A stretch of 64,000 nucleotides of DNA, taken from assembly GCF_020171985.1 (NCBI RefSeq), contig NZ_JAIVAL010000007.1, positions 147,066 through 211,065 on the forward strand, in the 5' to 3' direction. The first letter of the stretch is position 1; each line of letters opens with the position of its first letter. The notes under the pieces are model-generated. The model was given only the letters and a program-made list of their open reading frames with translations. It was not told where the DNA came from and searched no databases. Below, one piece after another: positions 34,048-42,738 of this stretch. A program made the position numbers and the translations under genes. The DNA comes from Halobacillus halophilus (lineage in GTDB: Bacteria > Bacillota > Bacilli > Bacillales > Halobacillaceae).

Positions 34048-35158
34048 TTGCCATTCCTCCTCCTTCACAGATCGCTTGTAAACCATAGCGGCCACCGCTT
34101 CTTTCCAATTCATACATCATAGAAGTCATTAACCTTGCCCCTGTCGCTCCCAGTGGATGCCCCAATGCAATGGCACCTCCATTAGGATTTAATTTTTGTG
34201 GATCTGCCTGCATTTCCTGAAGCCAGTATAAGGGTACAGGTGCGAATGCTTCATTAACTTCATAGGTATCCATATCCTTGATAGAGAAGTTCGCTTTTTC
34301 CAAAACTTGTTTGGTAGCCTCCACAGGACCCGTAAGCATCAATGTAGGGTCTGATCCTACAACAGAACGAGCTAAAATTTTGAACCTGGGCTTGAGGTCT
34401 AATTCTTCTGCTTTTTCTCTCGACATCAGCAACAAAGCCGCTGCCCCATCACTCATTTGACTCGAATTTCCTGCATGAATAACCCCATCCCTCTTAAAAG
34501 CAGGAGGAATCGCTGCCAATTTTCCAATGGTGGTATCATCCCTTGGTCCTTCGTCATGCTTAACCAAGCTTGTCGTTCCATCTTCGAGATGAACCTCTAA
34601 AGGCAGGATTTCTCGACCAAAGCGATTTTCCTCTCTTGCTCGAACGGACCGCTGGTGACTTTCAAAAGCATACTCATCCAGCCTTTGCCTCGTGAAATTC
34701 CATCTTTCAGCGATTCTTTCCGCCGATAAACCTTGATGAATCATTTCATATTTCGAGGTTAATGCTTCACTCCAAACCGCATGTTGCCGGGAAGTTCCCA
34801 ATGGCACACGTGTCATACTTTCAACGCCTCCGGCTATAACTATGTCCATATCCCCGCTGAGAATCGCCTGGGAGGCAAAATGGATGGCTTGCTGTCCTGA
34901 ACCACACTGACGGTCAATCGTTGTTCCCGGCACATGAACGGGAAATCCTGCCATTAAGGCTGCCGTTCGCGCGATATTCACCCCTTGTTCCTCTACCTGG
35001 GAGACACACCCCAATATAATATCTTGAATGGAACCTTTTGATACTCCCGTTCGTGCGACTAAATCTTTCAATAGGTCTGCCGCCATATCATCAGGACGCA
35101 CGTTGCTCAACATTCCATTCTTTTTTCCGACCGGAGTACGAACTGCTTCTACTACCAC
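34022..35158 (-). CDS. Acetyl-CoA acyltransferase (thiolase)
   Basis: Beta-ketothiolase that splits 3-ketoacyl-CoA with CoA. The active-site residues are intact: Cys85 in DRQCGSGQQA, the His of GHPLGATGARL (near 333), and Cys of AICEGGGMANA (near 364). With GTG 35158 it is 378 residues but lacks the usual first strand. The codons just upstream (REV) match the family start MREVVIVEAVRTPVG, and an ATG at 35177 with AAGGG before it would give M-I-Y-REVVVVEAVRTP if one T were absent. There may thus be a +1 shift at the 5' end. The gene lies between an SDR and an acyl-CoA dehydrogenase. Confidence 0.88.
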   Translation of the reverse strand: MVVEAVRTPVGKKNGMLSNVRPDDMAADLLKDLVARTGVSKGSIQDIILGCVSQVEEQGVNIARTAALMAGFPVHVPGTTIDRQCGSGQQAIHFASQAILSGDMDIVIAGGVESMTRVPLGTSRQHAVWSEALTSKYEMIHQGLSAERIAERWNFTRQRLDEYAFESHQRSVRAREENRFGREILPLEVHLEDGTTSLVKHDEGPRDDTTIGKLAAIPPAFKRDGVIHAGNSSQMSDGAAALLLMSREKAEELDLKPRFKILARSVVGSDPTLMLTGPVEATKQVLEKANFSIKDMDTYEVNEAFAPVPLYWLQEMQADPQKLNPNGGAIALGHPLGATGARLMTSMMYELERSGGRYGLQAICEGGGMANATIIERI

Positions 35159-35284
35159 TACCTCTCGAATAAATCATCTCTACCCTTCGTGCTTATTTAA
35201 ATTTTTCACCTTCTAAAGCAAATCTAAATTCTCTGGTTATCATGAAAAAGTCAGCTTTTTCGTTAAGTGAAACATCTGCAATCT

Positions 35285-36052
35285 CTATTGAGGTGGCATT
35301 CGCAAAGCACCATCCAAGCGAATGACTCCACCATTTAAGTAAGCGTTTTCAATAATCGATGAAACTAATTGGGCATATTCTGTAGGGTGACCTAACCTGG
35401 ATGGAAAGGGTATGTGTGTTTCCAAAGACGCTCTCATTTCATCAGACAACCCTCCGAACAGTGGTGTGTCTATGAGCCCTGGAGCAATGGTTACTACTCG
35501 AATTCCGCTTTTGGCTAAGTCCCGCGCGATGGGAAGCGTCATGCCGGCGACTCCTCCTTTAGATGCACTGTAAGCCGCCTGGCCGATTTGTCCTTCATAA
35601 GCGGCTACAGAAGCTGTATTGATGATGACCCCGCGCTCCCCATTCTCATTTACAGGATTACCGACAAGTCTTTCAGCAACAAGACGAATGACATTGAATG
35701 TTCCCATTAGATTAATCTCCACTACTTTTTTAAAGCTCTCGTAGCTATGAGCGCGCCCTCTGCTCACCGTTTTCTCTGCAATTCCGATCCCAGCACAGTT
35801 GATCACTGTATTAAAAGAACCAAAACTTTCTTCCGTCCTATCCATGGCTTTCTTTACTTCTTCTTCGTTTGTTACGTCTGTCTTGCTAAAAATCACATTC
35901 TCTCCTAACTCTTCCACTAACCTACGGCCCTTCTCTTCTGCCATATCTAAAATTGATGCTTTTCCACCACCTTCAACGATTTGTCTTACAGTCCCTTCGC
36001 CTAGTCCTGATGCGCCCCCTGTTACAATTGCGATAGAATCTTGAACTCTCAT
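35285..36052 (-). CDS. SDR, HSD10-type 3-hydroxyacyl-CoA dehydrogenase
   Basis: A 255-residue short-chain dehydrogenase. The NAD loop TGGASGLGEGTVR is at residues 11-23, NCAGIGIA near 85-92, catalytic YSASKGG near 155-161, and the C-terminal sequence (GGVIRLDGALRMPPQ) is that of the type-2 3-hydroxyacyl-CoA dehydrogenase group (17-beta-HSD10). It would oxidise 3-hydroxyacyl-CoA in the same pathway. ATG 36052 is 9 bases after AAAGGAG and 4 bases after the stop of the CoA-transferase gene. The next gene, thiolase, starts about 110 bases further. Confidence 0.92.
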   Translation of the reverse strand: MRVQDSIAIVTGGASGLGEGTVRQIVEGGGKASILDMAEEKGRRLVEELGENVIFSKTDVTNEEEVKKAMDRTEESFGSFNTVINCAGIGIAEKTVSRGRAHSYESFKKVVEINLMGTFNVIRLVAERLVGNPVNENGERGVIINTASVAAYEGQIGQAAYSASKGGVAGMTLPIARDLAKSGIRVVTIAPGLIDTPLFGGLSDEMRASLETHIPFPSRLGHPTEYAQLVSSIIENAYLNGGVIRLDGALRMPPQ

Positions 36053-36056
36053 TCTT

Positions 36057-37223
36057 TCATTCTCCTTTCGATACCTTTTGGTTAGAATATCCAATTTCTT
36101 GTAAGATTTCCTCATTATGCTCACCAAGTTGAGGAGGGTGGTGCCGAATTTTCCCCTTTTCACCTGACAATTTTATTGGATTGCTAATCGTCTTCATCAA
36201 TCCCAATTGGGGATGAGTAACTTCTTCTACCATCTCTCGTTGCTTCACTTGCTCATTCTCCGCCATTTCTTCAGGTGTGAGAACCGGAGCCACACAGGCG
36301 TCAACTCCTTCAAAAAGAGACATCCATTCTTTTAATGTTTTTTGAAGAACGGATTGCTCAATCCCTAGTTTCATACGCCGTTGTTCTTCTATTGGGGCAT
36401 CAAGTTTATCGATGAATTCTTCTCTGCCTATCCTCTCACAAAAGTTCTTCCAAAATTTAAATTCAAGAGCACCTATTGAGAGAAAACGATCGTCACGGGT
36501 TCTGTACACTTCATAGGCGGCTTTTCCGCCATTCAATAAAAGTTCCCCGCGATCAGGCAAAGGCTCAGCACTTGCCCAACGATCCGGAAGAATGGTTTGC
36601 ATCCAGGATATGACTCCATCAAGCATCGAGACATCCACGAATTGTCCTTTGCTGGATTTTTGAGCATCTATAATGGAGACCAATACACCAACAGCAGCCA
36701 TTAAGCCTCCCCCGCCTAAATCTCCAATTTGAACCGATGGAATCATTGGTTTTTCACCAGACTGTCCTTGCAGATGCAAAAGGCCAGAATAACTGAGAAA
36801 ATTCAAATCATGTCCAGGTTCATCTGCCATGGGGCCTGTTTGACCGTAACCTGTTATCGCACAATAAATCAGCTTTGGATTCTGTTTTTTCAGGACATCA
36901 TATCCGAGCCCCAAACGTTCCATCACCCCCGGGCGGAAGGACTCTAACAATACATCTGCTGTTTTAACCAATTCCAAAAATACTTCCTGGTCTTCTTTTT
37001 CCTTAAGGTTCAGTGTGATGCTGCGTTTATTTCGATTCAGAGAGAGAAACAGGGCGCTCTGGTCGCCTACTTTCGGAGAACTCCAGCGGGCATAATCACC
37101 AACTTCAGGATGCTCCACCTTGATCACATCTGCACCAAAATCAGCAAGCAGCAACGAACAATATGGTCCTGGCAGTAATCTTGTCAGATCTAAGACCCGA
37201 ATTCCTTCAAGAGGCAAAGACAA
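36057..37223 (-). CDS. CaiB/BaiF family CoA-transferase
   Basis: A class III CoA-transferase of 388 residues that moves CoA between carboxylic acids, the probable activation step of the pathway. Motifs: LEGIRVLDLTRLLPGPYCS at the start, LLADFGADVIKVEHPEVGD near 28-46, GYGQTGPMADEPGHDLNF near 129-146 (GYGQTGP is characteristic; Asp catalytic near 150-170), and LGEHNEEILQE at the C-terminus. TTG 37223 follows AAAGGAG by 9 bases, whereas a TTG at 37232 overlaps it. It is the first gene of the acyl-CoA operon. Confidence 0.92.
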   Translation of the reverse strand: MSLPLEGIRVLDLTRLLPGPYCSLLLADFGADVIKVEHPEVGDYARWSSPKVGDQSALFLSLNRNKRSITLNLKEKEDQEVFLELVKTADVLLESFRPGVMERLGLGYDVLKKQNPKLIYCAITGYGQTGPMADEPGHDLNFLSYSGLLHLQGQSGEKPMIPSVQIGDLGGGGLMAAVGVLVSIIDAQKSSKGQFVDVSMLDGVISWMQTILPDRWASAEPLPDRGELLLNGGKAAYEVYRTRDDRFLSIGALEFKFWKNFCERIGREEFIDKLDAPIEEQRRMKLGIEQSVLQKTLKEWMSLFEGVDACVAPVLTPEEMAENEQVKQREMVEEVTHPQLGLMKTISNPIKLSGEKGKIRHHPPQLGEHNEEILQEIGYSNQKVSKGE

Positions 37224-37278
37224 TCGATACAACTCCTTTCAACAGTCCTAAACATTTTGTTCTTGCTTTCGAAAATAA

Positions 37279-37307
37279 TACTAACAATTTTCAGATTATT
37301 TGACAAT
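37279..37307 (-). promoter_or_regulatory. Sigma-A promoter of the acyl-CoA operon
   Basis: TTGTCA-N17-TAGTAT on the minus strand, 56 bases before the TTG start of the CaiB gene; strong consensus match. Confidence 0.75.
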
Positions 37308-37437
37308 ACATTTAATTTTTAAACATACATTCAAAAATTAACTTCACCTTGATTAATCAGAATTTTTCCTCTACGATTTAAACAACTCTTAAAAAGATAC
37401 ATATAGAAAAGCCGACAGATTCAAGGAGGAACAAAAG

Positions 37438-38031
37438 TTGTCATTTAGAGAAAAAAAAGCAGCGAAGAAAAAAGAAGAAATTTTAAGGTCTGCAGCCTCT
37501 GTGCTGGATGCCAAAGGATTTCACCGTACAACAATGGAAGATATAGCTTCAAATTTACTGATGACTAAGGGTTCGATGTACTATTATTTCAAAAATAAAG
37601 ATGACCTTCTATATCAATGCCATCAAATGATTATGAAGATAAGCATTGAAAGAATTGAAGAAGCTGTTCATAGTTCATTAACACCCACCGAGAAATTAAA
37701 AAAAGCGGTGAAGGCGCATGTGACCCTCTCTACCAGCGAAAAATCGATGTTTTTGATGATGGACAAACCCAACCAGAATTTCTCAGGCGACCACCTCGAT
37801 CACGCTCTAAAGCAAAGAAAAGAATATGCCAACTATTTTGATGTGATCATCAACGAAGGGATTGAAAAAGGGGAGTTCGATCCAAGCATCGAAATACGTA
37901 CCGTTCGATTCATTATTTTAGGTTCGTTAAACTGGATCATGCAGTGGTATCGCGAAGATGGTCCACAGAGCGGTGAGCAAATTGCCGAATCTTTCGCCGC
38001 TCATTTAGTGCGGATTGTGGAAAAGAGGTGA
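37438..38031 (+). CDS. TetR family regulator
   Basis: A 197-residue TetR-type repressor with the HTH at residues 11-57 (KKEEILRSAASVLDAKGFHR then TTMEDIASNLLMTKGSMYYYFKNKDDL) and a C-terminal ligand domain. It begins at TTG, 8 bases after AAGGAGG, and is transcribed divergently from the acyl-CoA operon; the shared intergenic region holds the strong promoter of that operon. It very likely represses the catabolic operon and is released by an acyl-CoA, in the manner of FadR-type TetR proteins. The inducer is inferred. Confidence 0.93.
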   Translation: MSFREKKAAKKKEEILRSAASVLDAKGFHRTTMEDIASNLLMTKGSMYYYFKNKDDLLYQCHQMIMKISIERIEEAVHSSLTPTEKLKKAVKAHVTLSTSEKSMFLMMDKPNQNFSGDHLDHALKQRKEYANYFDVIINEGIEKGEFDPSIEIRTVRFIILGSLNWIMQWYREDGPQSGEQIAESFAAHLVRIVEKR

Positions 38032-38202
38032 TCCTTTTTCTGCTCCTCTGTTGGGCTGATTCATATACCAGGATAGTCATTCAACAGGTACAGACCCTAT
38101 TTTTAATGGCCACGGAGTTTCCTTGTAGGTAGGCCCATAATCACAGCCATTCCCAATACCATTAACTTGCTTTTAGGATAATAACATATTAAAATTACCT
38201 GT

Positions 38203-38520
38203 ATGAAATTACCTTATCATCCACCAATAGAAAGTATTCATTTCACAAAAGTCCTTCATGCATTAAGCGAACCCAATAGAGTGAAAATCATCCGGTGCTT
38301 AGACGAGAGTTATGAAAATAATTGTACCGCTTATTCTCTGAAATTGATGTTGCCGAAATCTACGGTTTCTCATCATATAAAAGTACTACGAGAGGCCGGA
38401 TTGATCCAGGCCAGAATTGACGGAAAGGAGCACATCTACTCTCTCAGAAGAGAAGAAATCGAAAAGAAGTTCCCTGGTTTATTGCAAACGGTAACGCAAA
38501 TAAACGAAGAGGATATTTAG
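38203..38520 (+). CDS. ArsR-type HTH regulator
   Basis: A 105-residue winged-helix regulator of the ArsR family. HTH near residues 42-65 (SLKLMLPKSTVSHHIKVLRE) with the wing IDGKEHIYSLRREEI. It lacks the metal-binding cysteines of classical ArsR (ELCVCDL), so it is probably a redox or ligand sensor. It is followed by a terminator and then by a promoter with a dyad operator before the reductase gene, which it may control. The ATG has no strong ribosome site. Confidence 0.85.
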   Translation: MKLPYHPPIESIHFTKVLHALSEPNRVKIIRCLDESYENNCTAYSLKLMLPKSTVSHHIKVLREAGLIQARIDGKEHIYSLRREEIEKKFPGLLQTVTQINEEDI

Positions 38521-38525
38521 TCCTG

Positions 38526-38556
38526 TAAGAGCCATGTCATTGGCTCTTTTTTTTAT
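38526..38556 (+). terminator. Terminator of the ArsR gene
   Basis: AAGAGCCA/TGGCTCTT stem followed by eight T. Confidence 0.9.
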
Positions 38557-38595
38557 GGCATTTTTAGTTAATCATAAAAAAAGTAAACCTAATTA

Positions 38596-38651
38596 TTGCA
38601 TTCAAAATAAAACGGTGATAGTATTTTCTTCAGTTCGATGGTTTTCGAACT
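38596..38651 (+). promoter_or_regulatory. Promoter and dyad operator of the reductase gene
   Basis: TTGCAT-N17-TAGTAT (38596-38624) is followed by a 7-bp perfect dyad AGTTCGA-N6-TCGAACT (38632-38651) at the transcription start, a repressor-like position. The adjacent ArsR-type protein is the likely binder. Confidence 0.6.
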
Positions 38652-38675
38652 ATAAAACTATTAGGAGGATCTATC

Positions 38676-39227
38676 ATGAAAAATATATTAGTCATTAACG
38701 GGCATGAGTATTGGTCATTTGCACCAGGAAGGTTGAACAGAACAATGTTCGAAGAAATTGTCAGCCGTTTGGAGGGTTCCTACAACATCAAAACTACCAT
38801 TGTTCAGGATGGATACGATGTGAAAGAAGAACAGGAAAAATTCATGTGGGCGGATACAATCGTCTTCCAAACTCCTATTAATTGGTTCAGCTTACCGGGG
38901 GCTTTTAAATCTTATATCGATGCAGTATATGAACCTGGAGTTTTCTTCGGGGGAGATGCTGAGTATGGTCACAACGGCATGATTAGCGGAAGAAAATATA
39001 TGCTTTCCACCACATGGAACGCTCCGGAATACGCGTTCAATGATCAAGACAAATTCTTTAAAGGTCAGGACCTTGAAGGTGCGCTTGATCACTTACACAA
39101 CATGAACAAATTCGTGGGTCTTGAGCCACTGAAAAGCTTCGGTGCTCACGATGTCATGAAAAACCCTGATATTGATAAATATCTCACAGAACTTCGTGCT
39201 CACTTGAAAGAAGTATTCGACGTATAA
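38676..39227 (+). CDS. NAD(P)H-dependent flavodoxin-fold oxidoreductase (MdaB-like)
   Basis: A 183-residue flavin reductase of the MdaB/KefF/YwrO fold. The FMN phosphate-binding start is ILVINGHEYWSFAPGRLNR (residues 4-22), and TPINWFSLPGAFKSYIDAV near 67-85 is the conserved flavin-edge segment. Enzymes of this class reduce quinones by two electrons. AGGAGG is upstream of the ATG. It is followed 48 bases later by a peroxiredoxin-like gene, so the two look like an oxidative/electrophile-stress operon. Confidence 0.9.
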   Translation: MKNILVINGHEYWSFAPGRLNRTMFEEIVSRLEGSYNIKTTIVQDGYDVKEEQEKFMWADTIVFQTPINWFSLPGAFKSYIDAVYEPGVFFGGDAEYGHNGMISGRKYMLSTTWNAPEYAFNDQDKFFKGQDLEGALDHLHNMNKFVGLEPLKSFGAHDVMKNPDIDKYLTELRAHLKEVFDV

Positions 39228-39274
39228 CTTTAGTCTGGAAATAAAAACATTATCATTAGCCATGAGGTGAGAAC

Positions 39275-39922
39275 ATGTTAAAAGATGAACTAAAAGCTGT
39301 ACGGGAGAAGTTTTTTTCAAAAGCTCCAGAACGTGTGACAAACAATGTCACCCATGCAACGAATCAGCTTATAGATTCAGGAACAGCGACTGGATTGGCA
39401 GAAGGAGATAAAGCTCCTGATTTCACATTGGAAAATGCAACAGGAGATTCTATAACTTTATCTAAAGAACTAAGTAAAGGACCTGTTATTTTGAATTTCT
39501 ATAGAGGAGGTTGGTGCCCTTACTGCAACCTTGAGTTAAGGGCTTATGAAGCAATTCTAGATGATATCAAAGCTGAAGGAGCTCAATTGATTGCTATCTC
39601 TCCTCAAACTCCAGATCAATCTTTGACTACTCGTGAGAAAAACAACCTTTCTTATGAAGTTGTCAGTGATCCTGCACAAGAAGTTATAAAGGATTACAAT
39701 TTGCTATTTGAAATGCCCGATTATCTCGTGGAGACTTATAAGAATGATTTTAATATCAACTTGAATGAGTACAATAGTTCAGAGAATCCTTGGAGACTTC
39801 CTGTAGCCGGAACGGTTGTTATCGGCCAGGATGGAACTATTTTAATGTCGAGCGCAAATATTGATTATATGTATCGAGCTGAACCTAGAGAAGTTTTAAT
39901 GCATCTAAAAAGCTCAAAATAA
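39275..39922 (+). CDS. Peroxiredoxin-like (AhpC/TSA) protein
   Basis: A 215-residue thioredoxin-fold protein of the redoxin family. The peroxidatic site is in FYRGGWCPYCNLEL with Cys81 and Cys84; the CxxC form is typical of the 'peroxiredoxin-like' subgroup found in many Bacillus species. The family reduces peroxides with the help of thiols. A GAGGTGAG site lies 4 bases before the ATG. Its end meets a hairpin terminator that overlaps the upstream part of the EamA gene. Confidence 0.9.
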   Translation: MLKDELKAVREKFFSKAPERVTNNVTHATNQLIDSGTATGLAEGDKAPDFTLENATGDSITLSKELSKGPVILNFYRGGWCPYCNLELRAYEAILDDIKAEGAQLIAISPQTPDQSLTTREKNNLSYEVVSDPAQEVIKDYNLLFEMPDYLVETYKNDFNINLNEYNSSENPWRLPVAGTVVIGQDGTILMSSANIDYMYRAEPREVLMHLKSSK

Positions 39923-39925
39923 ATT

Positions 39926-39969
39926 ATAAAAACAGAAAAAGGAATTATGTATCCTTTTTCTGTTTTTAT
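39926..39969 (+). terminator. Terminator
   Basis: AAAAACAGAAAAAGGA/TCCTTTTTCTGTTTTT stem with an 8-base loop immediately after the peroxiredoxin gene; T-run on the plus strand. Confidence 0.85.
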
Positions 39970-39991
39970 GTATCCTAGAAGGAGCAAACCA

Positions 39992-40885
39992 ATGAACAAA
40001 TACGTTTTTGGCATTCTAGTTGTGATTACCACTGCACTGATGGGCTCTTCCTTCGCTTTAGGGAAAATCGCTATTACTTATATTTCTCCATTATTATTAA
40101 ACGCACTTAGATTCATCATAGCAGGCATGATCATGGTAAGTGTTGTTATATACTTAAAAAAACCTCAGCCTCGTTTAATGAAGAACTGGTTGATAATTGG
40201 ACTGATTGGTCTCTTTCAAACCACGGGTGTTATGGGGTTTATTTTTATTAGTTTACGCACTATTCCTGCCAGCCAGTCTTCTATCTTAACGTTTATTAAT
40301 CCACTTCTCGTCATTGTTTTTAGTACCATTTTTCTAAAAACAAGATATAACAGGAGGCATTGGTTCGGCGTAAGTTTGGGTTTCGCAGGCGTCTTCATCA
40401 CGTTAGGCGGCCAACTAAACTTCCAAATTGGAACACTACTTAGTTTACTGGCAGCCATATCGTGGGCAATTGCTACTCTTCTTATTAACGTTCATGGTAA
40501 AAGGTTCGATGTGTGGGTTCTAACAGGCTATCAAATGTTATTCGGCGGGCTCTTCTTGCTACTTTTCAGCTTTCTATTTGAAAAACAAGAGATAGTTGTT
40601 ACGCTAGAATCCGTCAGTCTTACATTATGGTTAGCCATTATGGCTTCCGTCGTTCAATTTACTATTTGGTTTTACCTTCTTCAGAAAGGAGATCCCGGAA
40701 AGACGAGTGCTTTCTTATTCCTCGCACCATTCTTCGGTGTACTTTTCGGGTGGTTGTTGTTAGGGGAAGAACTGTATTTCACTACGCTTGTAGGTGGATT
40801 TTTTATTCTTGTGGGTATCTTTCTGGTAAATTGGACCAGAAGAAAACATACCTCTCAAATTGGTGATACATCTAGAGTTGTCTAG
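39992..40885 (+). CDS. EamA/DMT family transporter
   Basis: A 297-residue membrane protein with ten helices and two EamA repeats (residues 5-130 and 145-285). It is a different subgroup from the copy at 10.6 kb. The opening MNKYVFGILVVITTALMGSS, LLLNALRFIIAG and the C-terminal FLFLAPFFGVLFGWLLLGEE are typical. ATG 39992 is chosen because AGAAGGAG lies before it; an in-frame ATG at 39947 lies inside the terminator. It carries metabolites or drugs outward. A hairpin follows. Confidence 0.92.
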   Translation: MNKYVFGILVVITTALMGSSFALGKIAITYISPLLLNALRFIIAGMIMVSVVIYLKKPQPRLMKNWLIIGLIGLFQTTGVMGFIFISLRTIPASQSSILTFINPLLVIVFSTIFLKTRYNRRHWFGVSLGFAGVFITLGGQLNFQIGTLLSLLAAISWAIATLLINVHGKRFDVWVLTGYQMLFGGLFLLLFSFLFEKQEIVVTLESVSLTLWLAIMASVVQFTIWFYLLQKGDPGKTSAFLFLAPFFGVLFGWLLLGEELYFTTLVGGFFILVGIFLVNWTRRKHTSQIGDTSRVV

Positions 40886-40942
40886 GAAGGTCCTTAAATA
40901 TTCCTAGATAGAGAATATTGTTTAATTATCAACACTCAACTT

Positions 40943-40984
40943 TAAAAAGACAAGCTGCCCGTTTCCTGGACAGCTTGTTTTTCA
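40943..40984 (-). terminator. Terminator of the alpha-glucoside operon
   Basis: ACAAGCTGTCC/GGGCAGCTTGT stem with TCTTTTT on the minus strand; also has Ts on the plus strand and probably serves the EamA gene too. Confidence 0.88.
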
Positions 40985-40994
40985 CATTTATTCT

Positions 40995-42692
40995 CTATGA
41001 CGTTTGCACGCGATACACCCGAGCCTCATAAGGCTTCAGCTGAAGCGTTCCCCCTTCTTCTTTCTCCTCCGGATAATTGCCGATCAGCCAATCGGCCTGC
41101 TCTACAGGAAAAGTTTCGCTTACCGAGTAGTCAATCGCTTCGTTCGTAAAGTTCGCTACGACGAGCGCTTTTTCTCCGTCGAGCTCTCTTGTATAAGCAT
41201 ACACCTGCTCATCTTCTGGGTCGAGAAGCTGGTACGAACCATAAATAAGCACATGGTTATTTTTTCTCACCTGAATGAGCTCTTTATAGTAATTCAGGAT
41301 AGATTGCTCGTCTTCCTGCTGCTGCTCTACGTTGATTGACGTATAATTCGGGTTTACCTTGATCCACGGTTCTGCATCAGAAAAGCCGGCGTACTTCTCG
41401 CCGCTCCATTGCATAGGTGTTCGAGCGTTGTCTCTTCCTTTTACAAAGATGGAATGCATAATTTCCTGCTTGTCTTTCCCTTTCTCCGTGACCTGCTCGT
41501 TATACCAGTTATGGATCTCGACATCTCGATAGTCTTCGATCGAATCAAACTGGACGTTGGTCATTCCGATTTCCTGGCCCTGGTAAATATAAGGCGTCCC
41601 CTGCATCAACTGGTAGAAGGTCGCAAGCATCTTCGCTGACTCCTGGTGGTACTCCTCCGCATCACCAAACCTGGAAACTGAGCGGGGCTGGTCATGGTTT
41701 TCCAGATACAGACTATTCCATCCCTTGCCGTTCAAAGTAGTCTGCCAATCCGTCATAATTTCTTTCATTCGGGAAAGCTTCCACGGTTTCACGGACCATT
41801 TTCCTTCCTGACTCCCAGGATCACCATCGATTTCCATGTGATCAAATTGGAAAACCATGCTCAGAACGCCTGAATCTTTATCGGTAAATTCAGCTCCATC
41901 CTTGGGTTTCACCATCGGGGTTTCCCCTACGGTCATCACATCATAATGCTTAAGAGCCTTTTCGTTCATTTCGTTCATGAACTCCATAAAACGAGGACCA
42001 TTGACGAAGTGCTCTCCTCCCCATTGATACTTGTTATCTTTATTGGTAACCTCCGCATCCGGAAGACCAGGAGTTTTCGAGATTAAATTGATTACATCCA
42101 TCCGGAATCCATCAATGCCTTTGTCCATCCAGAAGTTCATCATGTCATACACTTCCTGCCTGACCTGTTCATTCTCCCAGTTTAAATCCGGCTGCTTGTC
42201 TGTAAAAAGGTGGAGGTAATACTGGCCGGTCGCTTCATCATAGTCCCACGCTGAACCGCTAAAGAAGGATACCCAGTTATTAGGTTCGGCCCCATCTTTT
42301 CCATCACGCCAAATATAGTAATCACGGCAAGGGTTGTCTTTCGACTTACGGGATTCTTGAAACCACGCATGCTCATCAGATGAATGGTTGACCACTAAGT
42401 CCATGACTAGACGCATGTCCCGCTTATGGATCTCTTCCAGCATGTTCTCCCAATCTTCCATCGTTCCGAACTCATCCATAATCGCCCGGTAATTGCTGAT
42501 GTCGTAGCCATTGTCATCGTTAGGAGATTGATAGACTGGAGACAGCCATAAGATATCTACGCCTAAGTCTTTTAAGTAATCCAGTTTCTGCGTAATTCCG
42601 CGCAGATCTCCGATGCCGTCCCCGTTCGAATCATTAAAACTTCTTGGATAGACTTGATAAACAACGCCTTCTTTCCACCATTTTCTTTCCAT
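40995..42692 (-). CDS. malL: GH13 alpha-glucosidase (oligo-1,6-glucosidase type)
   Basis: A 565-residue GH13 enzyme that hydrolyses alpha-glucosides from the non-reducing end. Catalytic residues by motif: Asp199 (GFRMDV), Glu257 (TVGETP) and Asp334 (ENHDQPR); VVNHSSDEH at 100-108 is the first conserved region. Val200 after the nucleophile is the residue found in alpha-1,6-specific enzymes such as isomaltase, whereas alpha-1,4-specific ones have Thr. It has no signal peptide, so it works on imported sugar. AGGAGG lies before the ATG. Last gene of the sugar-uptake operon. Confidence 0.92.
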   Translation of the reverse strand: MERKWWKEGVVYQVYPRSFNDSNGDGIGDLRGITQKLDYLKDLGVDILWLSPVYQSPNDDNGYDISNYRAIMDEFGTMEDWENMLEEIHKRDMRLVMDLVVNHSSDEHAWFQESRKSKDNPCRDYYIWRDGKDGAEPNNWVSFFSGSAWDYDEATGQYYLHLFTDKQPDLNWENEQVRQEVYDMMNFWMDKGIDGFRMDVINLISKTPGLPDAEVTNKDNKYQWGGEHFVNGPRFMEFMNEMNEKALKHYDVMTVGETPMVKPKDGAEFTDKDSGVLSMVFQFDHMEIDGDPGSQEGKWSVKPWKLSRMKEIMTDWQTTLNGKGWNSLYLENHDQPRSVSRFGDAEEYHQESAKMLATFYQLMQGTPYIYQGQEIGMTNVQFDSIEDYRDVEIHNWYNEQVTEKGKDKQEIMHSIFVKGRDNARTPMQWSGEKYAGFSDAEPWIKVNPNYTSINVEQQQEDEQSILNYYKELIQVRKNNHVLIYGSYQLLDPEDEQVYAYTRELDGEKALVVANFTNEAIDYSVSETFPVEQADWLIGNYPEEKEEGGTLQLKPYEARVYRVQTS

Positions 42693-42738
42693 TAGATCGA
42701 CCTCCTGTAATTTTTTAATTAGATTGTTGTGCCTTGAA

